In this document: piece after piece, positions 14,657 to 23,121 of the stretch | Layout of the letters: each line of letters opens with the position of its first letter | Position numbering within the stretch: the stretch's first letter is position 1 | NCBI GenBank assembly: GCA_038236005.1 | Contig: JBBSTI010000030.1 | Coordinates: 1-27,756 of the forward strand | DNA from: CANKBT01 sp038236005 | GTDB taxonomy: Bacteria > Actinomycetota > Actinomycetes > Mycobacteriales > SCTD01 | Length of the DNA stretch: 27,756 bases | Reading direction: 5' to 3' | Made by a program: the position numbers and the translations under genes | Notes under the pieces: generated by a model | Seen by the model: only the letters and a program-made list of their open reading frames with translations | What the model was told of the DNA's origin: nothing | Databases searched by the model: none

Positions 14657-15109
14657 ATGGACGTGTCGCGCACCACCTTTGTCGAAGCAACGCCCGAGAA
14701 GGTCTGGGCGATCGTCACCGACCTGCCCGGGATGGGGGACCTGTCCCCCGAGGCGACCGGGGGCGAGTGGCAGGGCGGCGCGACCGGGCCGAGCCTCGGG
14801 GCCACGTTCAAGGGCACCAACGCGCACGGCAGCAAGACCTGGTCGACGATGTCGACCGTCACCGTCTGCGAGCCCGCCCGGCAGTTCGCCTTCGACGTCA
14901 AGGCCGGACCGCTGAGCGTCTCGACCTGGTCCTACCTGCTCGAGGCCGAGGGCGCCGGCACCCGGCTCACCGAGGAGTGGACCGACACCCGCGGGGCCGT
15001 GATGAAGAAGGCCGGCGCGGTCGCCACCGGGGTCAAGGAACGCCACGAGCACAACGCCCGCGGCATGGACACGACGCTGGCCGCGATCAAGGCCGCCGCC
15101 GAGGCCTGA
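14657..15109 (+). CDS. SRPBCC (START-like) ligand-binding family protein
   Basis: 150 residues. MDVSRTTFVEATPEKVWAIVTD at the N-terminus, VTVCEPARQFAFDV in the middle and the long C-terminal helix (KERHEHNARGMDTTLAAIKAAAE) fit the SRPBCC helix-grip fold. The family binds hydrophobic ligands; some members act as polyketide cyclases, but no polyketide genes are near, so the role is unknown. Transcription is probably leaderless. Downstream trpG follows after 21 bases with its own promoter-like element. Confidence 0.85.
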   Translation: MDVSRTTFVEATPEKVWAIVTDLPGMGDLSPEATGGEWQGGATGPSLGATFKGTNAHGSKTWSTMSTVTVCEPARQFAFDVKAGPLSVSTWSYLLEAEGAGTRLTEEWTDTRGAVMKKAGAVATGVKERHEHNARGMDTTLAAIKAAAEA

Positions 15110-15117
15110 CCGCCCTC

Positions 15118-15123
15118 TACGCT
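15118..15123 (+). promoter_or_regulatory. -10-like element before trpG/pabA
   Basis: TACGCT ends seven bases before the ATG at 15131, placed as for a leaderless transcript. The evidence is one hexamer. Confidence 0.35.
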
Positions 15124-15130
15124 CGTCGGC

Positions 15131-15775
15131 ATGACCCGGGTCCTGGTGGTCGACAACTACGACAGCTTCGTCTACAACCTCGTGCAATACCTCGGCCAGC
15201 TGGGCGCCGAGTGCGTGGTGCTGCGCAACGACGAGCCCGACGCGACCGACGTCACGAGCTATGACGGGGTGCTGCTCTCCCCTGGCCCCGGCACTCCGGA
15301 GGACGCCGGCTGCTCGGTGGAGGTCGTGCACCGCTGCGAGGCCGAGGGCGTACCGCTGCTCGGGGTGTGCCTGGGCCATCAGGCGATCGCGGTCGCGCAC
15401 GGCGGCATCGTGGGCCGGGCGCCTGAGCTGCTGCACGGCAAGACCAGCGAGGTCCTGCACGCGGGCGCCGGGGTGCTCGCCGACCTGCCGACCCCGTTCA
15501 CGGCGACCCGCTACCACTCCCTGGCCGTCGAGGACGCCACGGTGCCGGACGCGCTCGAGGTCACGGCGCGCACGGCCGGCGGTGTGATCATGGGGCTGCG
15601 CCACCGGGACAAGCCCGTGGAGGGCGTCCAGTTCCACCCCGAGTCGGTGCTCACCCAGGGCGGGCACACCCTGCTGGCCAGCTGGCTCGCGGTCTGCGGC
15701 GACCCGACGGCCCGGGACCGCGCGCCGGCCCTCGCGCAGCAGGTCGAGGACAAGCGGCTGACCGCCTTCGCCTGA
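15131..15775 (+). CDS. pabA: Anthranilate/aminodeoxychorismate synthase glutamine amidotransferase subunit
   Basis: 214 residues, class I glutamine amidotransferase. The catalytic triad is C80 (LGVCLGHQ), H169 and E171 (VQFHPES). The N-terminus NYDSFVYNLVQYLGQLG and LSPGPGTPEDAG are diagnostic of TrpG/PabA. It supplies ammonia to a chorismate-using partner (TrpE or PabB) that is not in the window. In actinobacteria this amidotransferase is usually found beside pknB and is labelled trpG or pabA; because no trp genes are near, it probably serves folate as well as, or instead of, tryptophan. The symbol is therefore tentative. Confidence 0.92.
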   Translation: MTRVLVVDNYDSFVYNLVQYLGQLGAECVVLRNDEPDATDVTSYDGVLLSPGPGTPEDAGCSVEVVHRCEAEGVPLLGVCLGHQAIAVAHGGIVGRAPELLHGKTSEVLHAGAGVLADLPTPFTATRYHSLAVEDATVPDALEVTARTAGGVIMGLRHRDKPVEGVQFHPESVLTQGGHTLLASWLAVCGDPTARDRAPALAQQVEDKRLTAFA

Positions 15776-15785
15776 GGGCTCTCGG

Positions 15786-15791
15786 TAGCGT
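15786..15791 (+). promoter_or_regulatory. -10-like element before the lipoprotein gene
   Basis: TAGCGT lies 35 bases before the ATG at 15827. The short leader that would follow contains GGAG about ten bases before the start, so this gene looks leadered, unlike its neighbours. Confidence 0.35.
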
Positions 15792-15826
15792 GCCGCCTAC
15801 GCCGCCGACCCCACGGAGCCCCCTTC

Positions 15827-16444
15827 ATGCGCGTCTCGCCCGTCCTGCTCCCGACCGCCCTCGCCCTCACGCTGCTCAGCGCCTGCGGGGGCTCGAACAG
15901 CTCCGACGGGGCCACGCCCTCCCCCACGCCCTCCCCCACGCTGTCCCCCGCTCCGGCCAGCGAGACATCAGCCTCGGCGAGCCCGACGACGCCGTCGAGC
16001 CCCTCCACGCAGCCCTCGACCAGCGCCCCCACGAGCGCAGCGCCAGCGCCCGCACCCGTCGTCGACAAGCTGGCCTACCTGACGCAGGTCGAGGCCCTGT
16101 GCTCGGCCGCGAACGACACGTACGAGGCCACCGGCGAGGAGCTCGCGGGCACCTCGACGCGTGCCGAGGCCACCCCCGTCCTGACCCGTCTGGTCGCCGA
16201 GGCTGAAGCTGCGACCAAGCAGATCACCGCGGTACGACCACCGGCCGCCGACACCGCCCTGGTGGACACGATCTTCTACGCCCCGCTCCGCACCCAGGTC
16301 TCCGAGCTGAACGCCTTTCTCGCCGCGCTGCCGACGATCCCGGACAGCGCAGACGCGCCCTTCCCCGCGTTGACCAGCGCGGACGTGCCAGCGATGAAGA
16401 CCTACGGGTTCGACAGCTGCATCACGCTGGCCAACACCGAGTGA
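15827..16444 (+). CDS. Putative secreted lipoprotein, unknown function
   Basis: 205 residues. A signal peptide of about 19 residues ends in the lipobox LLSAC (C20 as lipidation site). Residues 21-75 are a Ser/Thr/Pro/Ala linker that would span the cell wall. The C-terminal domain (about 80-205) is small and helical, with Cys residues at LCSAANDTYEA and FDSCITLANTE that could form a disulphide. I do not recognise the domain. It converges on pknB, with only 57 bases between, and is expressed separately. Position next to a PASTA kinase cluster hints at an envelope role but proves nothing. Confidence 0.8.
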   Translation: MRVSPVLLPTALALTLLSACGGSNSSDGATPSPTPSPTLSPAPASETSASASPTTPSSPSTQPSTSAPTSAAPAPAPVVDKLAYLTQVEALCSAANDTYEATGEELAGTSTRAEATPVLTRLVAEAEAATKQITAVRPPAADTALVDTIFYAPLRTQVSELNAFLAALPTIPDSADAPFPALTSADVPAMKTYGFDSCITLANTE

Positions 16445-16501
16445 GCGCACGCTCCTCGCCCGACGCCACCAGGCGGGCTGATCAGACCGACGGCGAGCTG
16501 A

Positions 16502-18301
16502 TCAGGCCGCTGGCGGGCTGGGCCGGACCGGCGTCGGGCTAGGCCGGACCGGCGGCGGGCTCGGGCTCCGAGAAGGAGAACGGCTCGGCTGCGGGGACCC
16601 GCTCGGTCCCGGTGAGGCACTGGCGGTCGGGCTGGGGCTCGGGCTGGGGCTCGGGGTCGGGGTCGGTTCGGGGGACGGCGGCGGTGGTGGTGGCGGCAGC
16701 TCGGAGACGGTGATGACCACGGTCGTCTGACGAGTCGCCTTGCCGGCGAGCGGGGCCTGGTCCAGGACGACCCCGGGCGGCCCGGGGTCGGCTCGCAGCT
16801 TGACCCCGACGTTGAAGAACTGGCCCCGCAAGGCCGCCTCGGCCTGCTGCTGCGTCTTCCCGATCGTGACCGGAACGTCTACCTGACCGGTCGCGACGAC
16901 CAGCTGCACGGCCCCGTCTGCCGGCAGGTTGGTGCCGGCCGGAGGAAGCACCTCGAGCACCTGTCCCGGCCGGAAGTTGCCGTCGCGCGGCACGATCTGG
17001 CTCACCGACAGCTTGCTGCCGGTGAGCAGACCGGTTGCGTCCCGCTGCTGGAGCCCGACGACCGTCGGCACGATCGTCTGCTCCGGCCCGAAGGACAGCG
17101 TGACGTCGACGACGCCACCGACCGGCAGCATGATCTGGCTCACCGGGCTCTGCGCCAGCACCGTGCCGAGCGGCGCCTCGTCGAACTTCTGGTCCAGGAC
17201 CCTCATCACCAGGCCCGACCGGGCGAGCACCGTCTCGGCCTGCTGCTGGCTCCTACCCACCACGTCCGGCGCGCCGACCAGCGAGGACGGGTCGGACAGG
17301 ACGTTCTTCACGATCAGCCCGACCGCCAGGGCGACCCCGAGCAGCACCACGGCAAACAGGCCGTACGCGATCGCGCGCTTCTGCCGTTTCGCGTCTCGCG
17401 GCCGGCCCTGCTCCGGCAGGACCGTCCCGACCGGGAGGACCGCGGGCGCGGCCACCGGCATGCCGGCGGCGGCGCGGAGCAGGTCTTCGCTCATCGCGCC
17501 GGCCGTGGCATAGCGGGCGGCGGGGTTCTTCGCCATGGCCTTCAGCACGACGGCGTCGATGTCAGCGGTGAGGGAGGGGTCCCAGTCGCTCGGCGGGACC
17601 GGGTCCTCGCGAACGTGCTGGTAGGCGACCGCGACCGGACTGTCACCGGTGAACGGCACGGAACCGGTGATCAGCTCGTACAGCAGGCAGCCCGTGGAGT
17701 AGACGTCGCTGCGCGCGTCGACGTGCTCGCCGCGTGCCTGCTCCGGGGACAGGTAGGCCGCGGTTCCAGTGACGCCGCCGGCCTGCGTCACCGTCGCCGA
17801 CCCGCCGGCCGCGGCGCTCGCGATGCCGAAGTCCATCACCTTGACCTCGCCGGACCGCAGCAGCATCACGTTGCCCGGCTTGACGTCGCGGTGCACGATG
17901 CCGGCCTCGTGAGCGACCTGCAGAGCGCTGCAGATGTCGGCGGTGACCTCGAGCGCCCGCTGCGGGAGCAGTCGACCCTCGGCGGTGAGAACCTCGCGCA
18001 GGGTGCGTCCCTCGACGTGCTCCATGACGATCCACGGCACCCGGCTGCCGTCGACGACGTCCTCGCCGGTGTCATAGACCGAGACGATCGTCGGCGCCGT
18101 CAGCGACGCCGCCGCCTGTGCCTCCTGCCGGAACCGCTGGTGGAAGGACGGGTCGCGAGCCAGGTCGGCCCGCAGCACCTTGACCGCGACCTCACGCCCG
18201 AGCCGGGTGTCCTCGGCCAGGAAGACCTCGGCCATCCCGCCGATGCCGAGGGTGCGCCCGAGCGCATAGCGCTGTCCGAGCAGCGCGCCCTCGGTGGTCA
18301 C
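16502..18301 (-). CDS. pknB: PASTA-domain serine/threonine protein kinase PknB
   Basis: 599 residues from a GTG. The cytoplasmic kinase domain shows LGIGGMAEVF, K41 (VAVKVL), HRDVKPGN (D139), DFG (D157) and an activation loop with T170-V-T172, the position of the autophosphorylated pair in known PknB proteins. One membrane helix (about 311-331) leads to three extracellular PASTA domains (about 342-406, 409-472, 474-533), which bind peptidoglycan fragments or lipid II. A Pro/Ser-rich tail of some 65 residues (535-599) follows the last PASTA. The gene ends the operon with phosphatase PstP, PBP, RodA and FHA proteins and likely phosphorylates them. Mycobacterial PknB has four PASTA domains and a separate pknA; here pknA is absent. 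Confidence 0.96.
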   Translation of the reverse strand: MTTEGALLGQRYALGRTLGIGGMAEVFLAEDTRLGREVAVKVLRADLARDPSFHQRFRQEAQAAASLTAPTIVSVYDTGEDVVDGSRVPWIVMEHVEGRTLREVLTAEGRLLPQRALEVTADICSALQVAHEAGIVHRDVKPGNVMLLRSGEVKVMDFGIASAAAGGSATVTQAGGVTGTAAYLSPEQARGEHVDARSDVYSTGCLLYELITGSVPFTGDSPVAVAYQHVREDPVPPSDWDPSLTADIDAVVLKAMAKNPAARYATAGAMSEDLLRAAAGMPVAAPAVLPVGTVLPEQGRPRDAKRQKRAIAYGLFAVVLLGVALAVGLIVKNVLSDPSSLVGAPDVVGRSQQQAETVLARSGLVMRVLDQKFDEAPLGTVLAQSPVSQIMLPVGGVVDVTLSFGPEQTIVPTVVGLQQRDATGLLTGSKLSVSQIVPRDGNFRPGQVLEVLPPAGTNLPADGAVQLVVATGQVDVPVTIGKTQQQAEAALRGQFFNVGVKLRADPGPPGVVLDQAPLAGKATRQTTVVITVSELPPPPPPPSPEPTPTPSPSPSPSPTASASPGPSGSPQPSRSPSRSPSPPPVRPSPTPVRPSPPAA

Positions 18302-18317
18302 GCCGGCCCCTGCTGGA

Positions 18318-19778
18318 TCACCTGTTCAGCACCGCCTGCATCATCGCCTTGGCGATCGGGGCGGCCACCCGACCACCGGTCGCCTCGGACCCGGCGCTGC
18401 CGCCGTTCTCGACCAGGACCGCCACGGCGATCTTGGGGTCCTTCGCGGGTGCGAACGAGATGAACCAGGCGTGCGGGGCGGCGCCCGGGGCGTTCTGCGC
18501 CGTGCCCGTCTTGCCGGCGACCGCCACACCCGGGCTCTTCGCCGCGGTCCCGGTCCCCGCGTCGACCACGGACTGCATCATCACGGTCAGCTCGTCGGCC
18601 ACCTCGGGCGAGGTGGCGCGGCTGCGCACCTTGGGCTTGGCGATCCCGACCCTGGACAGGTCCGGGGCCTGGATCTCGCGGACGAGGTAGGGCTCCATGA
18701 CCTCGCCCCGGTTGGCGATCCCGGCCGCGACCATCGCCATCTGCAGGGGCGTCACCCGTACGTCGAACTGCCCGATCGCCGACTGGGCCACCTGCGGGGG
18801 GGTCGGGTTGTCCGGGAACCGGCTGGCCGAGACCGGCAGGGGCACGGTGAGCGAGCTGTCGTCGAAGCCGAAGGCCTGCGCCTGGCTACGCAGCTTGTCG
18901 GCGCCGAGCTGCAGCCCGAGCGCCCCGAAGGCCGTGTTGCAGCTGATCCGCAGCGCGTCGGCGATCGTGGAGGTCTCCCCGCCGCAGGACTCCCCGCCGA
19001 AGTTCCGCAGCCCGACGCTGGTCTGGGGAAGGTCGAGCACGGTCGGTGACGGGACCCGGCTCTGCGGCGAGCGCCCGTCGGCGAGCGCCGCAGCTGCGGT
19101 GACCACCTTGAAGATCGAACCCGGCGGGTAGGTCTGGTTGACGGCCCGGTTCAGCAGCGGCTGGGCCTCGTCGGCGTTGAGGGCGTCGTACGCGGAGCGG
19201 ATCGCGCTGCCGTCGAAGCTGGTCAGAGAGTTCGGGTCGTAGGACGGCGCGCTGACCATGGCCAGGATCGCGCCGGTGCTCGGGTCCAGCGCCACGGCAG
19301 CCCCGCGCAGGCCTCGCAGGCCGTCGTAGGCCGCCTGCTGGACGGCGGGGTCGATCGTGAGGACGACGTCGCCGCCCCGCGGCTCGCGGCCGGTGAGGGT
19401 GTCGGTGAACCGCTTGACGAACAGCGACGGGTCGTCGCCGGTCAGGATGCTGTCCTCGGCCTTCTCGATCCCGGTCGCGCCGTACAAGAACGAGTAGTAA
19501 CCCGTGACGTGCGCGTAGAGGTCCTTCGGCGGATAGCTGCGCAGGTAGCGGAAGCGGCCCTCCCGCTCGGTGGACCGGGCGATCAGCGTGCGGGTGGTCC
19601 CGTCGTCGAGCGCGATCGCACCCCGCTCGCGGTCGTAGGTCTGCTCCAGCACCCGGCTGTTGCCGGGGTTGCTGCGATAGCCGTCGGCGAGCACGGTCTG
19701 GCGCACGTTGGCGTTCACCAGCAGCGCGGCGAACAGCAGCAGGCACGCGACGGCCACCCGACGGACGGCGCGATTCAT
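18318..19778 (-). CDS. pbpA: Class B penicillin-binding protein (transpeptidase) PbpA
   Basis: 486 residues. A single membrane anchor (about 7-24) precedes a short dimerisation region and the transpeptidase domain. Active-site motifs are S221-I-F-K224 (YPPGSIFKVVT), S279-C-N281 and K423-T-G425 (VAGKTGTAQ). It cross-links peptidoglycan and in this family pairs with the SEDS glycosyltransferase encoded just upstream (rodA). The ATG at 19778 follows the rodA stop by 40 bases, and pknB follows after 16 bases, so all belong to one transcript. Length is typical of actinobacterial PbpA. Confidence 0.96.
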   Translation of the reverse strand: MNRAVRRVAVACLLLFAALLVNANVRQTVLADGYRSNPGNSRVLEQTYDRERGAIALDDGTTRTLIARSTEREGRFRYLRSYPPKDLYAHVTGYYSFLYGATGIEKAEDSILTGDDPSLFVKRFTDTLTGREPRGGDVVLTIDPAVQQAAYDGLRGLRGAAVALDPSTGAILAMVSAPSYDPNSLTSFDGSAIRSAYDALNADEAQPLLNRAVNQTYPPGSIFKVVTAAAALADGRSPQSRVPSPTVLDLPQTSVGLRNFGGESCGGETSTIADALRISCNTAFGALGLQLGADKLRSQAQAFGFDDSSLTVPLPVSASRFPDNPTPPQVAQSAIGQFDVRVTPLQMAMVAAGIANRGEVMEPYLVREIQAPDLSRVGIAKPKVRSRATSPEVADELTVMMQSVVDAGTGTAAKSPGVAVAGKTGTAQNAPGAAPHAWFISFAPAKDPKIAVAVLVENGGSAGSEATGGRVAAPIAKAMMQAVLNR

Positions 19779-19818
19779 CGGGGTGCCCGGGCCGAGGTGG
19801 TGAGCGGGGCCGACCGGG

Positions 19819-21288
19819 TCACCGTCGGATCACCGCCGTGTGGGCCTCCGCGAGCGCGGCCCGGGCCAGACCGGGGTCGACCGGGGCAGGCGCCGGGCGC
19901 CGGGCCGCGTCGCTGATCCGCAGCAGCAGGCCCACCAGGACCCAGTTGGCGACCACGCTGCTGCCCCCGTAGGACAGCCAGGGCAGCGTGACACCGGTCA
20001 GCGGGATCAAGCCGGTGACCCCGCCGACGATGACGAAGACCTGCAGGGCGAGCGCGAACGACAGCCCGGCGGCAAGCAGCTTGCCGAACCCGTCACGGCA
20101 ACCCAGCGAGGCCCGGAGCCCACGCTCGACGATCAGGGCGAACAGCAGGAGCACCCCCATCACGCCGACCAGCCCGAGCTCCTCGCCGACCGAGGTGAAG
20201 ATGAAGTCGGTCTTGACGGCGAAGCCGACCTTGTCGGGGCTGCCACGACCCAGGCCCGTCCCGGTCAGCCCGCCGGTGCCGAAGCCGAACAACGACTGGG
20301 TCAGCTGGAACCCAGCCCCCTGCGGGTCGGCGAACGGGTGCAACCAGGTGTCGATGCGGGCCTGGACGTGCCCGAAGAACAGGTAGGACACATAGCTGCC
20401 GCCGAGGAAGAGCGCCAGGCCGATGACCAACCAGCTGACCCGCTCGGTGGCGATGTAGAGCATCGCGATGAACAGCCCGAAGAACAGCAGGGAGGAGCCG
20501 AGGTCGCGCTGGAACACCAGCACCGCGAGGCTCGCACCCCACGCGACGATCACCGGTCCGAGGTCACGGGCTCGAGGCAGGGACAGCCCGGCGACCCGGC
20601 GAGCAGCCAGGCTGAGGACGTCACGCTTGCTCACCAGATAGGAGGCGAAGAAGATCATCAGCAGGATCTTGGCGGCCTCGCTCGGCTGCACCTGGATCGG
20701 GCCGACCCGGACCCAGAGCCGCGCCCCGTTGATGTTGCGCCCGACGAACGGCAGCAGCGGCAGCAACAACGCCACGACGCCGAGCGCCCCCGACAGGTAG
20801 CCGTAGCGCGACAGCCGGGTGTGGTCGCGCACCAGCAGCAGCACCGCGCAGACCAGCACGATCGCCAGGCCGGTCCACACCAGCTGGGTCGGCGCGTCAT
20901 GACGCAGCAGGCTCTTGCGGGCCAGCCGGCGGTTCTCGTCGCTGGCGTTGTCGAGCCGGGTGATCAGCACCAGCCCGAGACCGTTGAGCAGGGCGACGCA
21001 CGGCAGGATGAGCGGGTCCGCGTACGGCGCCAGGAAGCGCACCGCGAGGTGGGCGAGCAAGAAGAGCCCGCCGAGACCGGCGCCGTAGGTGAGCAGCCCT
21101 TCCGGGACCAGCCCGTCCTTGGCCAGCCCGACCGCCGTGTAGCCGACCAGGACCACGACCAGCGCCAGCGCCAGCATCGCGAGCTCGGTGCCGCGCCGGG
21201 TACGTCCGACCGGGACCGACGGGTCGATGCCGGTCCCTCGGGCTGCGGGCAGGATCGACAGGCCGGCGTCGTCCCGGGGTCGTGTCAC
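19819..21288 (-). CDS. rodA: SEDS peptidoglycan glycosyltransferase RodA/FtsW family
   Basis: 489 residues with about ten to twelve membrane helices. SEDS signature features are VQPSEAAKI (about 200-208), the catalytic-site Asp D262 in FQRDLGSSLLFF, FVGRNINGARLW, and the C-terminal GLIPLTGVTLPWLSYGGSS. It polymerises lipid II into glycan strands and works with PbpA. The GTG overlaps the pstP stop (GTGA). The N-terminal 30 residues are a cytoplasmic extension. Confidence 0.96.
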   Translation of the reverse strand: MTRPRDDAGLSILPAARGTGIDPSVPVGRTRRGTELAMLALALVVVLVGYTAVGLAKDGLVPEGLLTYGAGLGGLFLLAHLAVRFLAPYADPLILPCVALLNGLGLVLITRLDNASDENRRLARKSLLRHDAPTQLVWTGLAIVLVCAVLLLVRDHTRLSRYGYLSGALGVVALLLPLLPFVGRNINGARLWVRVGPIQVQPSEAAKILLMIFFASYLVSKRDVLSLAARRVAGLSLPRARDLGPVIVAWGASLAVLVFQRDLGSSLLFFGLFIAMLYIATERVSWLVIGLALFLGGSYVSYLFFGHVQARIDTWLHPFADPQGAGFQLTQSLFGFGTGGLTGTGLGRGSPDKVGFAVKTDFIFTSVGEELGLVGVMGVLLLFALIVERGLRASLGCRDGFGKLLAAGLSFALALQVFVIVGGVTGLIPLTGVTLPWLSYGGSSVVANWVLVGLLLRISDAARRPAPAPVDPGLARAALAEAHTAVIRR

Positions 21289-22616
21289 GTGGGGCTCGCG
21301 GCCGGGGTGACGGTCTGACCCGGGCCCGGGGGGAACGGGGAGGTCGACGGGCTGAGCGTCGGCGCCGGGCTCCCGTCCGGGCCTGGGACGGTGACCGTCG
21401 TCGTCGGCGGCGGCGTCGGCCGGTCGGCCTCCTCGCGCAGCACCGCGACGATGCGCTGGGCGTCGTCACGGTCGCGCGCGTCGAGCCCGGCCGCCAGCCG
21501 GTCCTGGCGCAGGTCGCTGAGACGGCCCGCCGGGATGTCGGTGCCGGTGTCGACCCGTGCGAGGGTGATCCCGGCGATCGATCCCGACAGGCCCCGGAAG
21601 ACGGTGACCCGCCCGCCGTCCACCCCGACATACCAGTGGTCGTTGACGAACAGGAAGCCGCCGACGCCCAGCGCGCCGAGCAGCACCAGGGATGCGAGGC
21701 CGAGCGCCCCGACGCGCCGGCCCTTGCCTGCGCGGCGCTCGACCGGCACCGCTGCCGGCTCGGGTTCTGGCTCGGTCGGACGAGGCTTGGCGGCGGCCGC
21801 ACGACCGGCGGCGCCCCCGGTCATCGTCTCGGGCACGACCTGCGGGTGCTCACGCGCCGCGCCCGCCACCACCGGCTGACCGGTGGGGTCCTCCTGCGCG
21901 GTGTCGATGACGTCAGCGACCACGACGGTGATGTTGTCCGGGCCGCCTCCGCGCAGGGCTAGGTCCACGAGCCGCTCGACCGAGGCCGTCAGGTCGCGAA
22001 GCTCGAGCGCCTCACGCACGTTGTCGGTGCGCACCGGCCCGGTCAGGCCGTCGCTGCACAGCAGATAGCGGTCACCCGCCTTCGCCTCGCGCACCCGGAG
22101 GTCGAAGGTGATCTCGTCCCGTCCGTCCAGCGCACGGGTGATCAGGGAGCGCTGGGGGTGCGTACGCGCCTCGTCCTCGGTGATCTTCTTGTCGTCGACC
22201 AGGGACTGGACCAGCGTGTCGTCGCGGGTGATCTGGCTCAGCTCGTCGTCGCGCAGCAGATAGCAGCGGGAGTCACCGATGTGCAGCATCCCGACCCGCC
22301 GACCGGAGAACAGCAGCGCGGTCAGCGTGGTGCCCATCCCGTCGAGCGAGGCATCAGCCTCGACCATCTCTCGAAGATGGTCGTTCGCCGCGGTCGCCGC
22401 GTCCTTCAGCGCACGGATGAGGTCGGCGCCGGGTGCGTCCTCGTCCAAGGCTGCGACGCTCGCGATCGCGACGGCGCTCGCCACCTCGCCGGCCGCGTGC
22501 CCGCCCATCCCGTCGGCCACCGCGAGCAGCCGGGGCCCGGCGTAGCCGGAGTCCTCGTTGCCGGTCCGCAGCAGACCCAGGTGGGAGAAGGCGGCATAGC
22601 GCAGCGCGAGCGTCAC
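21285..22616 (-). CDS. pstP: PP2C-family serine/threonine protein phosphatase PstP
   Basis: 443 residues. The PP2C metal-binding residues are visible: E21/D22 (GNEDSGY), D35-G-M-G-G-H, D189 (CSDGLTG) and D227 (GGGPDNITV). A Pro/Glu-rich linker, a membrane helix (about 303-324) and an extracellular domain with a Thr/Ser/Pro-rich tail follow. It reverses phosphorylation by PknB. The start is GTG, 25 bases after the fhaB stop, and the stop overlaps rodA. The external part is larger than a simple anchor and may sense the wall, which is inference. Confidence 0.96.
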   Translation of the reverse strand: MTLALRYAAFSHLGLLRTGNEDSGYAGPRLLAVADGMGGHAAGEVASAVAIASVAALDEDAPGADLIRALKDAATAANDHLREMVEADASLDGMGTTLTALLFSGRRVGMLHIGDSRCYLLRDDELSQITRDDTLVQSLVDDKKITEDEARTHPQRSLITRALDGRDEITFDLRVREAKAGDRYLLCSDGLTGPVRTDNVREALELRDLTASVERLVDLALRGGGPDNITVVVADVIDTAQEDPTGQPVVAGAAREHPQVVPETMTGGAAGRAAAAKPRPTEPEPEPAAVPVERRAGKGRRVGALGLASLVLLGALGVGGFLFVNDHWYVGVDGGRVTVFRGLSGSIAGITLARVDTGTDIPAGRLSDLRQDRLAAGLDARDRDDAQRIVAVLREEADRPTPPPTTTVTVPGPDGSPAPTLSPSTSPFPPGPGQTVTPAASPT

Positions 22617-22641
22617 CGGCTCGCCGCCCGGGGCCGAGAGG

Positions 22642-23121
22642 TCATCGACGCAGCTCCAGGACGGTCTTGCCGATCCGGATCTGGGCCCCGACCGGCACGG
22701 CCACCGGTCGGCCGACCTTGGCCTGGCCCAGATAGGTGCCGTTGGTGCTGCCGAGGTCCTCGAGCACCCAGGCCCCGTCGCTCGGGACCAGCCGGGCGTG
22801 CTGGCCGCTGGCGTAGTCGTCGGTGATCACCAGGGTGGAGCTGTCGTCCCGCCCGATCGTGACGGGCGACTCACCGAGATCGATCGAGGTGCCGGCCAGG
22901 GCCCCCTCGGTCACCACCAGCCGGCGGGCCTGGCTCCGCAACCGACCGGCCTGACCGCTGACCTTGTCCCGACCGGCCCGACCGGCCCGGGCCACGCCGC
23001 CGCCGCGGGTCGCGGTGCCGAACAGGTCCGAGCGCACCACCTGCACGGCCGAGACCACGAACAGCCACAGCAGGATCAGCAGCCCGTACTTCACGACGGC
23101 CAGCACCAGGGTCGAGGCCAT
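22642..23121 (-). CDS. fhaB: Membrane-anchored FHA-domain protein FhaB (FipA-like)
   Basis: 159 residues. One N-terminal membrane helix (about 5-27) with VVRSDLFG after it, then a basic linker and an FHA domain (about 85-150) with TIGRDDSS, SGQHARL and LEDLGSTNGT. FHA domains bind phosphothreonine, so it is a reader of PknB output; the mycobacterial counterpart links the PBP/SEDS machinery to division. The Ser-x-x-His motif reads SGQH rather than the common SRRH or SRxH. The ATG overlaps the fhaA stop by one base. Confidence 0.94.
   Translation of the reverse strand: MASTLVLAVVKYGLLILLWLFVVSAVQVVRSDLFGTATRGGGVARAGRAGRDKVSGQAGRLRSQARRLVVTEGALAGTSIDLGESPVTIGRDDSSTLVITDDYASGQHARLVPSDGAWVLEDLGSTNGTYLGQAKVGRPVAVPVGAQIRIGKTVLELRR

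Noticed and set aside
14453..15667. 404-codon minus-strand frame opposite the SRPBCC and trpG genes
   Set aside because: It is antisense to two well-supported genes and has no recognisable motif.
16445..16501. A bidirectional terminator between the lipoprotein gene and pknB
   Set aside because: Short CTGATCAG repeats are present but no stable stem of convincing length was found.
19840..21318. 492-codon plus-strand frame opposite rodA
   Set aside because: It is Gln/Arg/Pro-rich shadow sequence; the minus strand encodes all SEDS motifs.
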